A DNA stretch of 64,000 nucleotides from Natronococcus occultus SP4 (GTDB lineage: Archaea; Halobacteriota; Halobacteria; Halobacteriales; Natrialbaceae): assembly GCF_000328685.1 (NCBI RefSeq), contig NC_019974.1:549001-613000 (forward strand), read 5' to 3'. This document shows positions 44,561-53,066 of this stretch, piece after piece. The position numbers and the translations under genes were made by a program. Position 1 is the stretch's first letter. The number at the start of each line of letters is the position of its first letter. A model generated the notes under the pieces. That model saw nothing but the letters and a program-made list of their open reading frames with translations. It searched no databases and had not been told where the DNA came from.

Positions 44561-45646
44561 ATGCAAGCGGAGCCGCAGGCGTTCGACCGGGTTCTCTCGT
44601 CGATGTGTACGAAGCCGCACCCGGATGCACGCGATGCGGCCGAACGGTTTCTCGCGACGAACCCCGGCGATCCCGCCACCTACCAGCGGGTTGCCGAGCT
44701 CGAGGACGAGGCCGTCGCCCTGCTGGGCGAGGTCGCGGGCCTCGACGATCCCGCCGGCTACGTCGCAAGCGGCGGGACGGAGGCGAACATCCAGGCGGTT
44801 CGGATCGCCCGCGAGCGAACCGACTCGCCGCGGCCGAACGTCGTCGTGCCCGAGTCGTGTCACTTCAGCTTCCGGAAGGCCGCCGACGTCCTCGAGGTCG
44901 AGCTGCGGGTCGTGCCGACCGACGACGACCACCGCGCAGATCTCACGGCGGTTCGGGCAAGCGTCGACTCCGACACCGCCCTGGTCGCCGGCGTCGCCGG
45001 AACCACGGAGTACGGGCGCGTCGACCCGATCCCCGAACTCGGCGAGATCGCCGACTCGGTCGGGGCGACGCTCCACGTCGACGCCGCCTGGGGCGGCTTC
45101 GCCCTCCCCTTTACGGACTACGAGTGGCACTTCGGCCACGCGCCGGTCGACACGATGGCGATCGACCCCCACAAGATGGGCCAGGCCGCGGTTCCAGCGG
45201 GCGGACTGCTCGCACGCTCCGAATCGCTGCTCGATGAGCTCGCCGTCGATACGCCCTATCTCGAGTCGACCTCCCAGGCGACGCTGACGGGTACCCGGTC
45301 GGGCGCGGGCGTCGCAAGCGCCGTCGCGGCGATGCGGACGCTGTGGCCCGAGGGATACCGCGAGCAGTATGCCCGCTCGCAGCGCAACGCCGAGTGGCTG
45401 GCCGACGCCCTGGAGAAGCGCGGGTACGATGTCGTCGATCCGACGCTCCCGCTGGTCGCCGCGACGGTTCCCCGACCCACGTTCGAGGCGCTCCGGGCGG
45501 AGGGATGGCGCCTCTCCCGGACCGCGACGGGAGAGCTCCGGGTCGTCTGTATGCCCCACGTCACCCGGGAGATGCTGGCGTCGTTCGTCGCCGATCTGGA
45601 TCGGCTCGAAGTGCGTGCGAGCGTCCCCGTCGTCGGCGACGACTGA
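44561..45646 (+). CDS. mfnA: Pyridoxal-dependent decarboxylase, MfnA-type (aspartate/tyrosine)
   Basis: 361 residues. PLP group II decarboxylase: [29 protein letters not shown], and the cofactor Lys205 in [14 protein letters not shown]. In Halobacteria, lacking methanofuran, this enzyme is thought to decarboxylate aspartate to beta-alanine for coenzyme A (inference from family knowledge). The start at 44561 is supported by a TATA box; the upstream frame lacks it. The stop overlaps the next gene by 1 bp. Confidence 0.92.
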   Translation: MQAEPQAFDRVLSSMCTKPHPDARDAAERFLATNPGDPATYQRVAELEDEAVALLGEVAGLDDPAGYVASGGTEANIQAVRIARERTDSPRPNVVVPESCHFSFRKAADVLEVELRVVPTDDDHRADLTAVRASVDSDTALVAGVAGTTEYGRVDPIPELGEIADSVGATLHVDAAWGGFALPFTDYEWHFGHAPVDTMAIDPHKMGQAAVPAGGLLARSESLLDELAVDTPYLESTSQATLTGTRSGAGVASAVAAMRTLWPEGYREQYARSQRNAEWLADALEKRGYDVVDPTLPLVAATVPRPTFEALRAEGWRLSRTATGELRVVCMPHVTREMLASFVADLDRLEVRASVPVVGDD

Positions 45647-45972
45647 TGGACCGACTCGACGGTGTCACGCTCGTCGGCGTCCTCGTCCTCGTCGCGTCCT
45701 CGGCGCTGCTAGAAGGTGCCGTCGTCGCGGCGATGCTCGGTGGGTTCCTCCTGTCGCTGTCGACCTGGCGGCTCCACGGGGGTCGGCCCTGGGAGGCGCT
45801 TGCCTGGTTGGCGTGGGTCGTCACCGCCGTCTCAGTGGTTTTGCCCCTCGGAAGCGTGGCGTTTGCCGTCGTCTTCTTCGGATCCATGCTCGTCGGTCTC
45901 GGATTGCTGTTCGGCAGTCGAACCGATCTGTTGCCGGACGTCTGGACCATGGAGACAGCGCCGGGAGAGTGA
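45646..45972 (+). CDS. Small membrane protein, function unknown
   Basis: 108 residues, ATG overlapping the mfnA stop (TGATG). Three to four hydrophobic helices (VTLVGVLVLVASSALLEGAV, VVAAMLGGFLLSLS, LAWLAWVVTAVSVVLPLG, VAFAVVFFGSMLVGLGLLFG) and a short polar C-terminus. No family is recognised. The one-base overlap with mfnA suggests co-translation, but the pairing alone does not imply a shared function. Confidence 0.65.
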   Translation: MDRLDGVTLVGVLVLVASSALLEGAVVAAMLGGFLLSLSTWRLHGGRPWEALAWLAWVVTAVSVVLPLGSVAFAVVFFGSMLVGLGLLFGSRTDLLPDVWTMETAPGE

Positions 45973-46025
45973 CTCGAGCGAGTTCGCGGTAGGTTTTTGG
46001 CGGCTCCGGGAGTATGCCCGAGTAG

Positions 46026-46076
46026 GATGACGGCGACCGCTGCGTACCAGGCTCGTTCTATGCGGATGCAGCGCTA
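46026..46076 (+). CDS. Possible leaderless micro-ORF, 16 residues
   Basis: ATG at 46026 preceded by a GTTTTTGG TATA-like box at about 45992-45999, exactly in leaderless position, then 16 codons to TAG (MTATAAYQARSMRMQR). It may be a small-RNA start or leader peptide in the otherwise unexplained 258-bp spacer before metG. No homology is known to me. Confidence 0.2.
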
Positions 46077-46199
46077 GCGCCGTCCGGGAGGAGAGCCGCG
46101 AACCGCCGGTCATACGGTCGTCGCGCGGACTCGAAACCCGGCTACCCGTTCCGACGCCCGACGGATCGTCCCGTTCGAACGATCGACCGAAACCGGCGG

Positions 46200-46206
46200 G
46201 TTTTAC
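46200..46206 (+). promoter_or_regulatory. TATA element of metG
   Basis: GTTTTAC centred about 28 bp before the ATG at 46231, giving a leaderless start. Confidence 0.55.
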
Positions 46207-46230
46207 GCCCGCCACCGACAGATCACAGAT

Positions 46231-48327
46231 ATGAGCAACGACGACTTTCCGACGGACAGTCCCGCGGTCGTGACCTGCGGGTTGCCCTACGCGAACGGCG
46301 ACCTCCATATCGGTCACCTGCGGGGATACATCGGCGCGGACGCGTTCTCGCGCGCGCTCGAGACGCTCGGCCAGGAGACCGCGTACGTCTCCGGCTCGGA
46401 CATGCACGGCACGCCCGTCGCGGTCAACGCCGAGCAGGCGGGCGTCGACCCCGCGGAGTTCGCGCTGGAGTGGCACAAGCAGTACGAGGAGACGTTCCCG
46501 AAGTTCAACGTCGAGTTCGACAACTACGGTCACACCCACGACGAGACCAACACCGAACTCACCACGGAGATCGTCCGCACCCTGGACGAGGAGGGGTACG
46601 TCTACGAGAAGGAGATCCAGGTCGCCTACGATCCCGACGCCGACCAGTACCTGCCCGACCGCTACGTCCAGGGGACCTGCCCGTACTGTGGCGCAAAGGC
46701 CCGCGGCGACGAGTGTGACGAGGGCTGTCAGCGCCACCTCGAACCCGGCGAGATCGAGGACCCGACGAGCACGATCACCGGTAACGACGCCGAGTACCGC
46801 GAGCGCACCCACAAGTTCTTCCGGGTCTCGGAGTTTTCCGACTACCTCACCCAGTTCCTCGACGGCCTCGAGGGAACCTCGAACGCCCGCAACCAGCCCC
46901 GCCAGTGGATCGAAGAGGGGCTCCAGGACTGGTGTCTCACCCGCGACATGGAGTGGGGGATCGACTACCCCGGCGACGAGGAGGAAGACATCGTCCTCTA
47001 CGTCTGGGTCGACGCGCCCGTCGAGTACATCTCGAGTACGAAACAGTACAGCGAGCGAGTCGGGCCCGAGGAGTACGACTGGGAGCGCGTCTGGAAGGAC
47101 GACGGTGAGATCGTCCACGTCATCGGCCGGGACATCATCCAGCACCACACGATCTTCTGGCCCGCGATGCTCGAGGGTGCCGACTACAACGCGCCCCGCG
47201 CAGTCGCCGCGACCGGTTTTATCACGATCAACGGGAAGGGGCTCTCGACGAGCCGCAACCGTGCGGTCTGGGCCGAGGAGTATCTGGAAGAAGGGTTCCA
47301 CCCGGACCTGCTGCGGTACTACCTGACGACGACGGGCGGACTCCAGCAGGACGTCGACTTCTCCTGGGACGCCTTCCAGGAGAAGGTAAACGGCGAGCTC
47401 GTCGGTACGGTCGGAAACTTCTGGTACCGCTCGCTGCTCTTTGCCTACCGGAACTTCGAGGGGACCCCGGACGCGGACGTCTCCGAGGAGGTCCGGGAGC
47501 GCATCGAGGGTGCGATCGGCGACGTCCGCGAGGGGGTCAACGACTACTCGCTGCGAGACATCGGACAGGCCGCCACGCAGTTAGCGCAGTTCGGCAACGA
47601 GTACATCCAGCGCAACGAGCCCTGGAAGCTCACCAACGACGACCCCGAGCGCGCTCAGCAAGTGATCCGCGACTGCGTCCAGATCGCCAAGGCCGTCGCC
47701 GTCCTGTTCGAGCCGATCACGCCCGGGAAGTCCCAGCAGCTCTGGGAGCAGATCGGCGAGGACGGCGCGATTGCCGACGCCCACCTCGAGGACGCCCTCG
47801 AGGCCCCGCCCCGGAACTTCGCGGAGCCCGGTGAGCTCTTCGAGAAGATCGAGGACGACCGCGTCGACGAGCTAAACGAGAAGCTCGAGGAGCGCGTGGC
47901 TGCGGCCGGCGACGATGGGGACGAGGAAACCGAAAGCGACGACACCGATTCGGACGAATCCACGGACATGGCAGATACAGACACCGACGCCCTCGAGCCG
48001 TTGCTCGAGGACCGTATCGGGTTCGAGGAGTTCCAGGAGCTCGACATCCGCGTCGGGCGGATCGAGGCGGCCGAGGGGATCGAGGGCGCCGACGACCTCG
48101 CGCGACTCGAGGTCGACATCGGCTTCGAGACCCGCCAGGTCGTCGCAGGAATCAAGCAACTGCACGACCTCGAGGAGCTGCCCGGCGAGAACTGTATCCT
48201 GCTGGCGAACATGGAGCCCGCCGAGCTGTTCGGCGTCGAGTCGAACGGGATGGTCCTGGCTGCCGGCGAGCAGGCGGACCTGCTGACGACTCACGGCGAT
48301 AGCGAGATCGGCGAGAAAGTTCGATAG
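46231..48327 (+). CDS. metG: Methionyl-tRNA synthetase
   Basis: 698 residues. Class I synthetase: HIGH motif (residues 26-29, DLHIGHLRGY), zinc-binding CPYCGAKARGDECDEGC, KMSKS-equivalent KGLSTS (336-341), anticodon-binding helical domain, then an acidic linker (about 560-580) and a C-terminal EMAPII/Trbp111-type tRNA-binding OB domain (ELDIRVGRIEAAEG, VVAGIKQLHDLEELPG) fused in the same polypeptide. Charges both initiator and elongator tRNA-Met. Confidence 0.97.
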   Translation: MSNDDFPTDSPAVVTCGLPYANGDLHIGHLRGYIGADAFSRALETLGQETAYVSGSDMHGTPVAVNAEQAGVDPAEFALEWHKQYEETFPKFNVEFDNYGHTHDETNTELTTEIVRTLDEEGYVYEKEIQVAYDPDADQYLPDRYVQGTCPYCGAKARGDECDEGCQRHLEPGEIEDPTSTITGNDAEYRERTHKFFRVSEFSDYLTQFLDGLEGTSNARNQPRQWIEEGLQDWCLTRDMEWGIDYPGDEEEDIVLYVWVDAPVEYISSTKQYSERVGPEEYDWERVWKDDGEIVHVIGRDIIQHHTIFWPAMLEGADYNAPRAVAATGFITINGKGLSTSRNRAVWAEEYLEEGFHPDLLRYYLTTTGGLQQDVDFSWDAFQEKVNGELVGTVGNFWYRSLLFAYRNFEGTPDADVSEEVRERIEGAIGDVREGVNDYSLRDIGQAATQLAQFGNEYIQRNEPWKLTNDDPERAQQVIRDCVQIAKAVAVLFEPITPGKSQQLWEQIGEDGAIADAHLEDALEAPPRNFAEPGELFEKIEDDRVDELNEKLEERVAAAGDDGDEETESDDTDSDESTDMADTDTDALEPLLEDRIGFEEFQELDIRVGRIEAAEGIEGADDLARLEVDIGFETRQVVAGIKQLHDLEELPGENCILLANMEPAELFGVESNGMVLAAGEQADLLTTHGDSEIGEKVR

Positions 48328-48506
48328 CCCGCCGACGCTCTCGACGGCTGCTGTGTCCGCCGACGACCGCGCTGTGGCGTCGGTCCGTCCCTGTTCGCGG
48401 ACCGATCAGCACCTTCCTGTCGGTGAGTATCGATCCCGCTCTCGCTGGTCGATCACAGTCCGGAAAGCGACGGTCATGTTCCGACGCAGCGATTCACCGT
48501 TCCGAT

Positions 48507-48794
48507 TCAGACCTCGTCGACGAGGTCCGCGAAGTCGTCGGTATCCTTCAGCGCCATCGTCTGTGCGTCGAGTCCGTGGCGGTGTAGCGTCAGCGCGGCC
48601 TTGAACGCCGCCTCCTGATCGGGCGCCTCGAAGATGACCAGGAAGTCGTGCTCGCCCAGCATCGCGTAGGAGTCCTCGAGCGTGGTGTCGTGTTCCTCGA
48701 ACTCCGTCCTGATCTCCCCCCAGATCGAGGCGAGTTCCTGCATGTTCTGGACGTCCCGATCGGTGAGCTCTACGACGGACGCGAAGGTAGGCAT
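48507..48794 (-). CDS. GYD domain protein
   Basis: 95 residues: MPTFASVVELTDRDVQNMQ, DTTLEDSYAMLGEHDFLVIF and AALTLHRHGLDAQTMALKD. This is the small ferredoxin-like GYD fold, a widespread family of unknown function. The open frame on this strand runs much further but the rest is antisense to pyk. Divergent from pyk with about 118 bp between. No catalytic residues evident. Confidence 0.82.
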   Translation of the reverse strand: MPTFASVVELTDRDVQNMQELASIWGEIRTEFEEHDTTLEDSYAMLGEHDFLVIFEAPDQEAAFKAALTLHRHGLDAQTMALKDTDDFADLVDEV

Positions 48795-48879
48795 ACCTGG
48801 AACGAGGCATGAGAGCCGGAAAACCGTTCCCGTGGCATATGATGGGGCGACTGTAAACTCGGGACCGAGTAAACCAAGC

Positions 48880-48889
48880 AGTTTTTTGA
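48880..48889 (+). promoter_or_regulatory. TATA-like element of pyk
   Basis: AGTTTTTTGA is centred about 29 bp before the ATG at 48913, a usual leaderless arrangement. Confidence 0.5.
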
Positions 48890-48912
48890 CGGTGCTCGCG
48901 CTAGCAGACGGC

Positions 48913-50673
48913 ATGAGAAACGCGAAGATCGTCTGTACTCTGGGTCCGGCCTCGGACGACCGGGGAACGATCGCGTCGCTCGCCGACGCAGGGATGTCCG
49001 TCGCACGGCTGAACGCGAGCCACGGCAGCCTCGAGGACCGGGCGACGCTGATCGACCGCGTGCGTGCAGTTGACGAGCAAAGCGACGACCCGGTCGCCGT
49101 CATGCTCGACATGAAGGGGCCGGAGGTCCGGACCGCACCGCTTCCGGACGACGAAACCGTCACCCTCGAGACCGGCTCCGAGATCGAGTTCGTCGAGGGC
49201 GAGGACGCCTCGCCCGACCGGGTCGGACTCTCCCTACCCATCGAGGAAGTCGAGGCGGGAGATCGCATCTTGCTCGACGACGGGCTGATCGAGACGACCG
49301 TCCTCGAGCGCTCGGCGGGCGTCGTTCGGGCCCGCGTCGACACCGGCGGTGAGCTCGGCGGCCGCAAGGGCGTCAACGTTCCCGGCGTCGACCTCGATCT
49401 CGACATCGTCACCGACTCCGACCGGAAGGACCTCGAGCTCGGCGCCGAGAAGGAAGTCGACTTCGTCGCGGCGAGTTTCGTCCGCGACGCCGAGGACGTC
49501 TACGAGGTCAGCGAAGTCCTCGAGGAGCTCGGTGCCGAGGATGTGCCGATCATCTCGAAGATCGAGCGGGCGGGTGCCGTCGAGAATCTAGACGAGATCA
49601 TCGACGCCTCGTATGGAATCATGGTCGCCCGGGGGGATCTGGGCGTCGAGTGTCCGATGGAGGACGTCCCGATGATCCAGAAACGGATCATCCGCAAGTG
49701 CCACGAGGCGGGCTCGCCAGTCATCACGGCGACGGAGATGCTCGACTCGATGGTCCACGCCCGTCGGCCGACCCGTGCGGAGGCCTCCGACGTCGCAAAC
49801 GCCGTGCTGGACGGCACGGACGGAGTCATGCTCTCGGCGGAGACGGCGATCGGCGACCACCCGACCGAGGTCGTCGACGCCATGGACAGCATCGTCCGCG
49901 AGGTCGAGAACTCCGAGGAGTACGCCGAAACGCTCGAGCAACGCGTCCCGACCGCGGGCGAGGCCCGGACGGACGCGCTGGCCCGGTCCGCGCGGTACAT
50001 GGCTCGGGACGTCGGTGCCGACGCGATCGTCGCTGCGACCGAGTCCGGCTACACGGCGCTGAAGACGGCGAAGTACCGACCGGGGGTTCCGGTGGTCGCC
50101 TCGACGCCGAACGACGACGTTCGGCGTCGGCTCGCGCTCTCGTGGGGCGTGACGCCGCTGTACGCCCGCGTCTCCGACCAGGGGGCCGACGCCGTCGTCG
50201 AGAAGGCGGTCCAGGCGGCGCTCGACGCCGGCGTCGCCGACAGCGGTGACACCGTCGTCGTCCTCTGTGGGATGATGACCGACCTCGAGGGGGCCAACAC
50301 GACGAACATGATGAAGGTCCACGTCGCGGCCGACGCGTTGACGACGGGTCGAGTCGTCGTCGAGGGGCGAACGACCGGACCGATCGCGCGTCTCCACAGC
50401 GGCGACCTCTCGACGATCCCCGACGGCGCGATCGTCGCCCTCGAGTCGGAGTTCGACGACGAGTTCGAGGGCGACCTCGACCGGCTCGGCGGAATCGTCA
50501 ACGCCCAGCGGGGGATGACCGGGTATCCGGCGCTGGTTGCCAGGGAGATGGACGTGCCGATGATCAGCGGCGCCGACGTCGACGAGCTCGAGGACGGGGC
50601 GACCGTCACGCTCGACGCCGAGCGCGGCGTCGTCTACGGCGGCTCCATCGGCGATCGAACCGAACGGAACTGA
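48913..50673 (+). CDS. pyk: Pyruvate kinase with extra C-terminal PEP-utilizer-like domain
   Basis: 586 residues from MRNAKIVCTLGP. Core motifs: KIVCTLGPAS, ARLNASHG, MLDMKGPEVRT, ISKIERAG, MVARGDLGVE and TATEMLDSM. The last about 105 residues are an extra domain like the phospho-His domain of PEP-utilising enzymes (DGAIVALESEFDD ... RGMTGYPALVAREMDVPMISG), but the catalytic His position is Tyr538 (TGYP instead of TSHA), so it should be non-catalytic. Converts PEP to pyruvate in glycolysis. The start at 48913 is preferred over upstream in-frame codons. Confidence 0.95.
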   Translation: MRNAKIVCTLGPASDDRGTIASLADAGMSVARLNASHGSLEDRATLIDRVRAVDEQSDDPVAVMLDMKGPEVRTAPLPDDETVTLETGSEIEFVEGEDASPDRVGLSLPIEEVEAGDRILLDDGLIETTVLERSAGVVRARVDTGGELGGRKGVNVPGVDLDLDIVTDSDRKDLELGAEKEVDFVAASFVRDAEDVYEVSEVLEELGAEDVPIISKIERAGAVENLDEIIDASYGIMVARGDLGVECPMEDVPMIQKRIIRKCHEAGSPVITATEMLDSMVHARRPTRAEASDVANAVLDGTDGVMLSAETAIGDHPTEVVDAMDSIVREVENSEEYAETLEQRVPTAGEARTDALARSARYMARDVGADAIVAATESGYTALKTAKYRPGVPVVASTPNDDVRRRLALSWGVTPLYARVSDQGADAVVEKAVQAALDAGVADSGDTVVVLCGMMTDLEGANTTNMMKVHVAADALTTGRVVVEGRTTGPIARLHSGDLSTIPDGAIVALESEFDDEFEGDLDRLGGIVNAQRGMTGYPALVAREMDVPMISGADVDELEDGATVTLDAERGVVYGGSIGDRTERN

Positions 50674-50719
50674 CCGCGTCGACCGCGGGTTTTTGACCGC
50701 GGCCACACAAGACGTCGGT

Positions 50720-51064
50720 ATGGCAGGCGACGCCTCCGGTGATCGGCACGAGGGAGACGACGGGACGCGGGAGCGGTCGGCGAGCGGTTCGGCCGACGAG
50801 CACACGACGGTTCGGAACGTCCGCGACACCGCTCGCGCGACCGACGACGACCGGATCCCGATCGATCTCTCGAGCTACGACGCCGGCGCCGGAGCCGACG
50901 GAACGACCGAAACCGAGGACGAAGAAGACGACCCCTACGCGCCCGAGCCGAGCTCGACGCCGATCCATCCGGGGACCCCCTCCCTCGAGAGCGCCGTGTT
51001 CGTCCTGCTCGGCGCGGTCGCGATGTTGCTCGTGATCGCCCGCGTGGTCTCGCTCGTCTTCTGA
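50720..51064 (+). CDS. Small acidic membrane-anchored protein, function unknown
   Basis: 114 residues. A long acidic Asp/Glu/Ser/Thr-rich disordered N-terminal part (residues 1-85) ends in a proline-containing motif (YAPEPSSTPIHPGTPSLESA), then one C-terminal transmembrane helix (AVFVLLGAVAMLLVIARVVS). A tail-anchored, mostly cytoplasmic protein. It stands between pyk and nfeD; family assignment uncertain. TGA to nfeD spacing is 62 bp, so nfeD has its own promoter. Confidence 0.65.
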   Translation: MAGDASGDRHEGDDGTRERSASGSADEHTTVRNVRDTARATDDDRIPIDLSSYDAGAGADGTTETEDEEDDPYAPEPSSTPIHPGTPSLESAVFVLLGAVAMLLVIARVVSLVF

Positions 51065-51095
51065 CCGACCCGATCCACCCCCGGGCCCACTAAAC

Positions 51096-51102
51096 ATTTA
51101 AT
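51096..51102 (+). promoter_or_regulatory. TATA element of nfeD
   Basis: ATTTAAT lies about 28 bp upstream of the nfeD ATG, so nfeD is probably leaderless and independently promoted. Confidence 0.55.
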
Positions 51103-51126
51103 CGCGGCGAGACCTTACGGTCGGAC

Positions 51127-51708
51127 ATGATCGAAGTTCTCTTCGAGAACGTGCCCCTCGTGTTGCTGGCGACGGGCCTCGTGTTGATGGGGCTCGAGGC
51201 GCTGTCGCCCGGGGCACACCTCATCGTCATCGGCGTCGCGCTCGCCGGGGCCGGACTGCTCGGGCTGTTGCTCCCGCTACCGGGCGGGCTGTTCGTGCTG
51301 GCGGCGCTTACCCTCGTTATCGGGATCGCCGCGACCTACGTCTACCGAGAGTTCGACTTCTACGGCGGGAAGGGGACACAACAGACGTCCGACTCGTCGT
51401 CGCTGGCCGGGACGACCGGGTACGCGACCGAGACGATCACCAACCGGGGCGGCGAGGTCAAACTCGACGAGGGCGGGTTCGCCCCCTACTACAGCGCCCG
51501 CACCGCCAGCGGTAGCATCGAGGAGGGCGAAGAGATCATCGTCCTCGATCCCGGCGGCGGGAACGTCCTGACCGTCGAGTCCCTCGACGCGCTCGGCGAG
51601 GACGAGATCGACCGCGCGCTCGCCAGGGAATCCACGACGCCGGAAGAGCCCGACGACTCGAGCACCGACGACTCGATTCGCGAACCCGAAACCGAGAAGT
51701 CCGACTGA
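51127..51708 (+). CDS. NfeD family protein (membrane, OB domain)
   Basis: 193 residues. An N-terminal hydrophobic region with about three or four helices (VPLVLLATGLVLMGLEALSPG, LIVIGVALAGAGLLGLLLPL, LFVLAALTLVIGIAATYVY) is followed by the NfeD OB-fold domain (TTGYATETITNRGGEVKLDEGG ... AYYSARTASGSIEEGEEIIV region) and an acidic tail. NfeD proteins work with flotillin/SPFH proteins in membrane microdomains; two SPFH genes follow immediately downstream. Confidence 0.88.
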   Translation: MIEVLFENVPLVLLATGLVLMGLEALSPGAHLIVIGVALAGAGLLGLLLPLPGGLFVLAALTLVIGIAATYVYREFDFYGGKGTQQTSDSSSLAGTTGYATETITNRGGEVKLDEGGFAPYYSARTASGSIEEGEEIIVLDPGGGNVLTVESLDALGEDEIDRALARESTTPEEPDDSSTDDSIREPETEKSD

Positions 51709-51767
51709 TCGATCGGGACATGTTGACTGGGGGAACGTTTTTCCCCTCACCGCCGTAAGATCGACGT

Positions 51768-52976
51768 ATGGCGATCGAACTACTCCCACTGCAAACCGGC
51801 GGTGCATTGCTGTTTCTCGGTGCGCTCGTCCTCGTGGTCGTCGTCGCCGCGCTACTCAGCGCGATCGAGATCGTCGACGCCTACGAGAAACGAGCACTGA
51901 CCGTCTTCGGCGAGTACCGCAAGCTGCTCGAACCCGGGATCAACTGGGTCCCGCCGTTCGTCTCGAACACCTATCGGTTCGATATGCGAACCCAGACCTT
52001 GGACGTCCCCCGGCAGGAGGCGATCACCCGGGACAACTCCCCGGTGACCGCCGACGCCGTCGTCTACATCAAGGTGATGGACGCCAAGAAGGCCTTCCTC
52101 GAGGTCGACGACTACAAGAAGGCCGTCTCGAACCTCGCCCAGACCACCCTGCGTGCGGTGCTTGGTGACATGGAGCTGGACGACACGCTGAACAAGCGCC
52201 AGGAGATCAACGCCAAGATCCGCAAGGAGCTGGACGAACCCACCGACGAGTGGGGGATCCGCGTCGAGAGCGTGGAGGTCCGGGAGGTCAACCCCTCCAA
52301 GGACGTCCAGCGCGCGATGGAACAACAGACCTCTGCCGAACGGAAGCGCCGTGCGATGATCCTCGAGGCGCAGGGTGAACGCCGCAGCGCCGTCGAGAAG
52401 GCGGAAGGTGACAAGCAAAGCGAGATCATCCGTGCCCAGGGAGAAAAGCAGAGCCAGATCCTGGAGGCCCAGGGTGACTCGATTTCGACGGTCCTGCGGG
52501 CAAAATCCGCCGAATCGATGGGCGAACGCGCCATCATCGATCAGGGAATGGAGACGCTCGAACAGATCGGCCAGAGCGAGTCGACGACGTTCGTCATGCC
52601 CCAGGAACTGACCTCGATGGTCGGCCGCTACGGCAAACACCTCTCGGGCAGCGACGTCAAAGAGGACGGCGACCAGCTCGAGAGCCTCGAGTTCTCCGAG
52701 GAGACCCGCGAGCTGATCGGCCTCGACGACATCGCCGAGATCATCGGCGAGATCGATCAGGAAGCCGAGATGGACGTCGAGGCGATGGAACAGGAGGCCC
52801 AGGCGATCAAAGAGGGCGAGGACCCGGCCGAGATCACGGATCCGGACGAAGTGATCGAGGAGATGGACCAGGAGTTCCAGCAGACCGACGGCGGGACGCC
52901 GGAGGCGACGGACGATACTGACACGTCCGCGACGGCGGACGCCGACGCCGCGACCGACGACACGAACGCGAACTAA
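51768..52976 (+). CDS. SPFH/Band 7 (flotillin/stomatin-like) protein, first copy
   Basis: 402 residues. One N-terminal membrane helix (GALLFLGALVLVVVVAALLS), then the SPFH core (VDAYEKRALTVFGEYRKLLEPGINWVPPF ... DMRTQTLDVPRQEAITRDNSPVTADA), and a long charged coiled coil (SAERKRRAMILEAQGERRSAVEKAEGDKQ). The Asp/Glu-rich C-terminal tail is longer than in the second copy. Forms oligomeric scaffolds on the membrane. It is a paralogue of the next gene and partners with NfeD. Confidence 0.92.
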   Translation: MAIELLPLQTGGALLFLGALVLVVVVAALLSAIEIVDAYEKRALTVFGEYRKLLEPGINWVPPFVSNTYRFDMRTQTLDVPRQEAITRDNSPVTADAVVYIKVMDAKKAFLEVDDYKKAVSNLAQTTLRAVLGDMELDDTLNKRQEINAKIRKELDEPTDEWGIRVESVEVREVNPSKDVQRAMEQQTSAERKRRAMILEAQGERRSAVEKAEGDKQSEIIRAQGEKQSQILEAQGDSISTVLRAKSAESMGERAIIDQGMETLEQIGQSESTTFVMPQELTSMVGRYGKHLSGSDVKEDGDQLESLEFSEETRELIGLDDIAEIIGEIDQEAEMDVEAMEQEAQAIKEGEDPAEITDPDEVIEEMDQEFQQTDGGTPEATDDTDTSATADADAATDDTNAN

Positions 52977-53035
52977 CTGGCTCGCCGCGGCGGAATTTCA
53001 CCCGTTCTCGCATTAGCTATCAGTATAACGGAAAC

Positions 53036-53043
53036 ACTTTTAG
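53036..53043 (+). promoter_or_regulatory. TATA element of the second SPFH gene
   Basis: ACTTTTAG lies about 27 bp before the ATG at 53067, so the duplicate has its own leaderless promoter. Confidence 0.5.
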
Positions 53044-53066
53044 AGTGTCAACTCACTGGTGGGCGT

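Noticed and set aside
43171-44679. Reverse frame of 502 codons
   Set aside because: Antisense of ppsA and mfnA.
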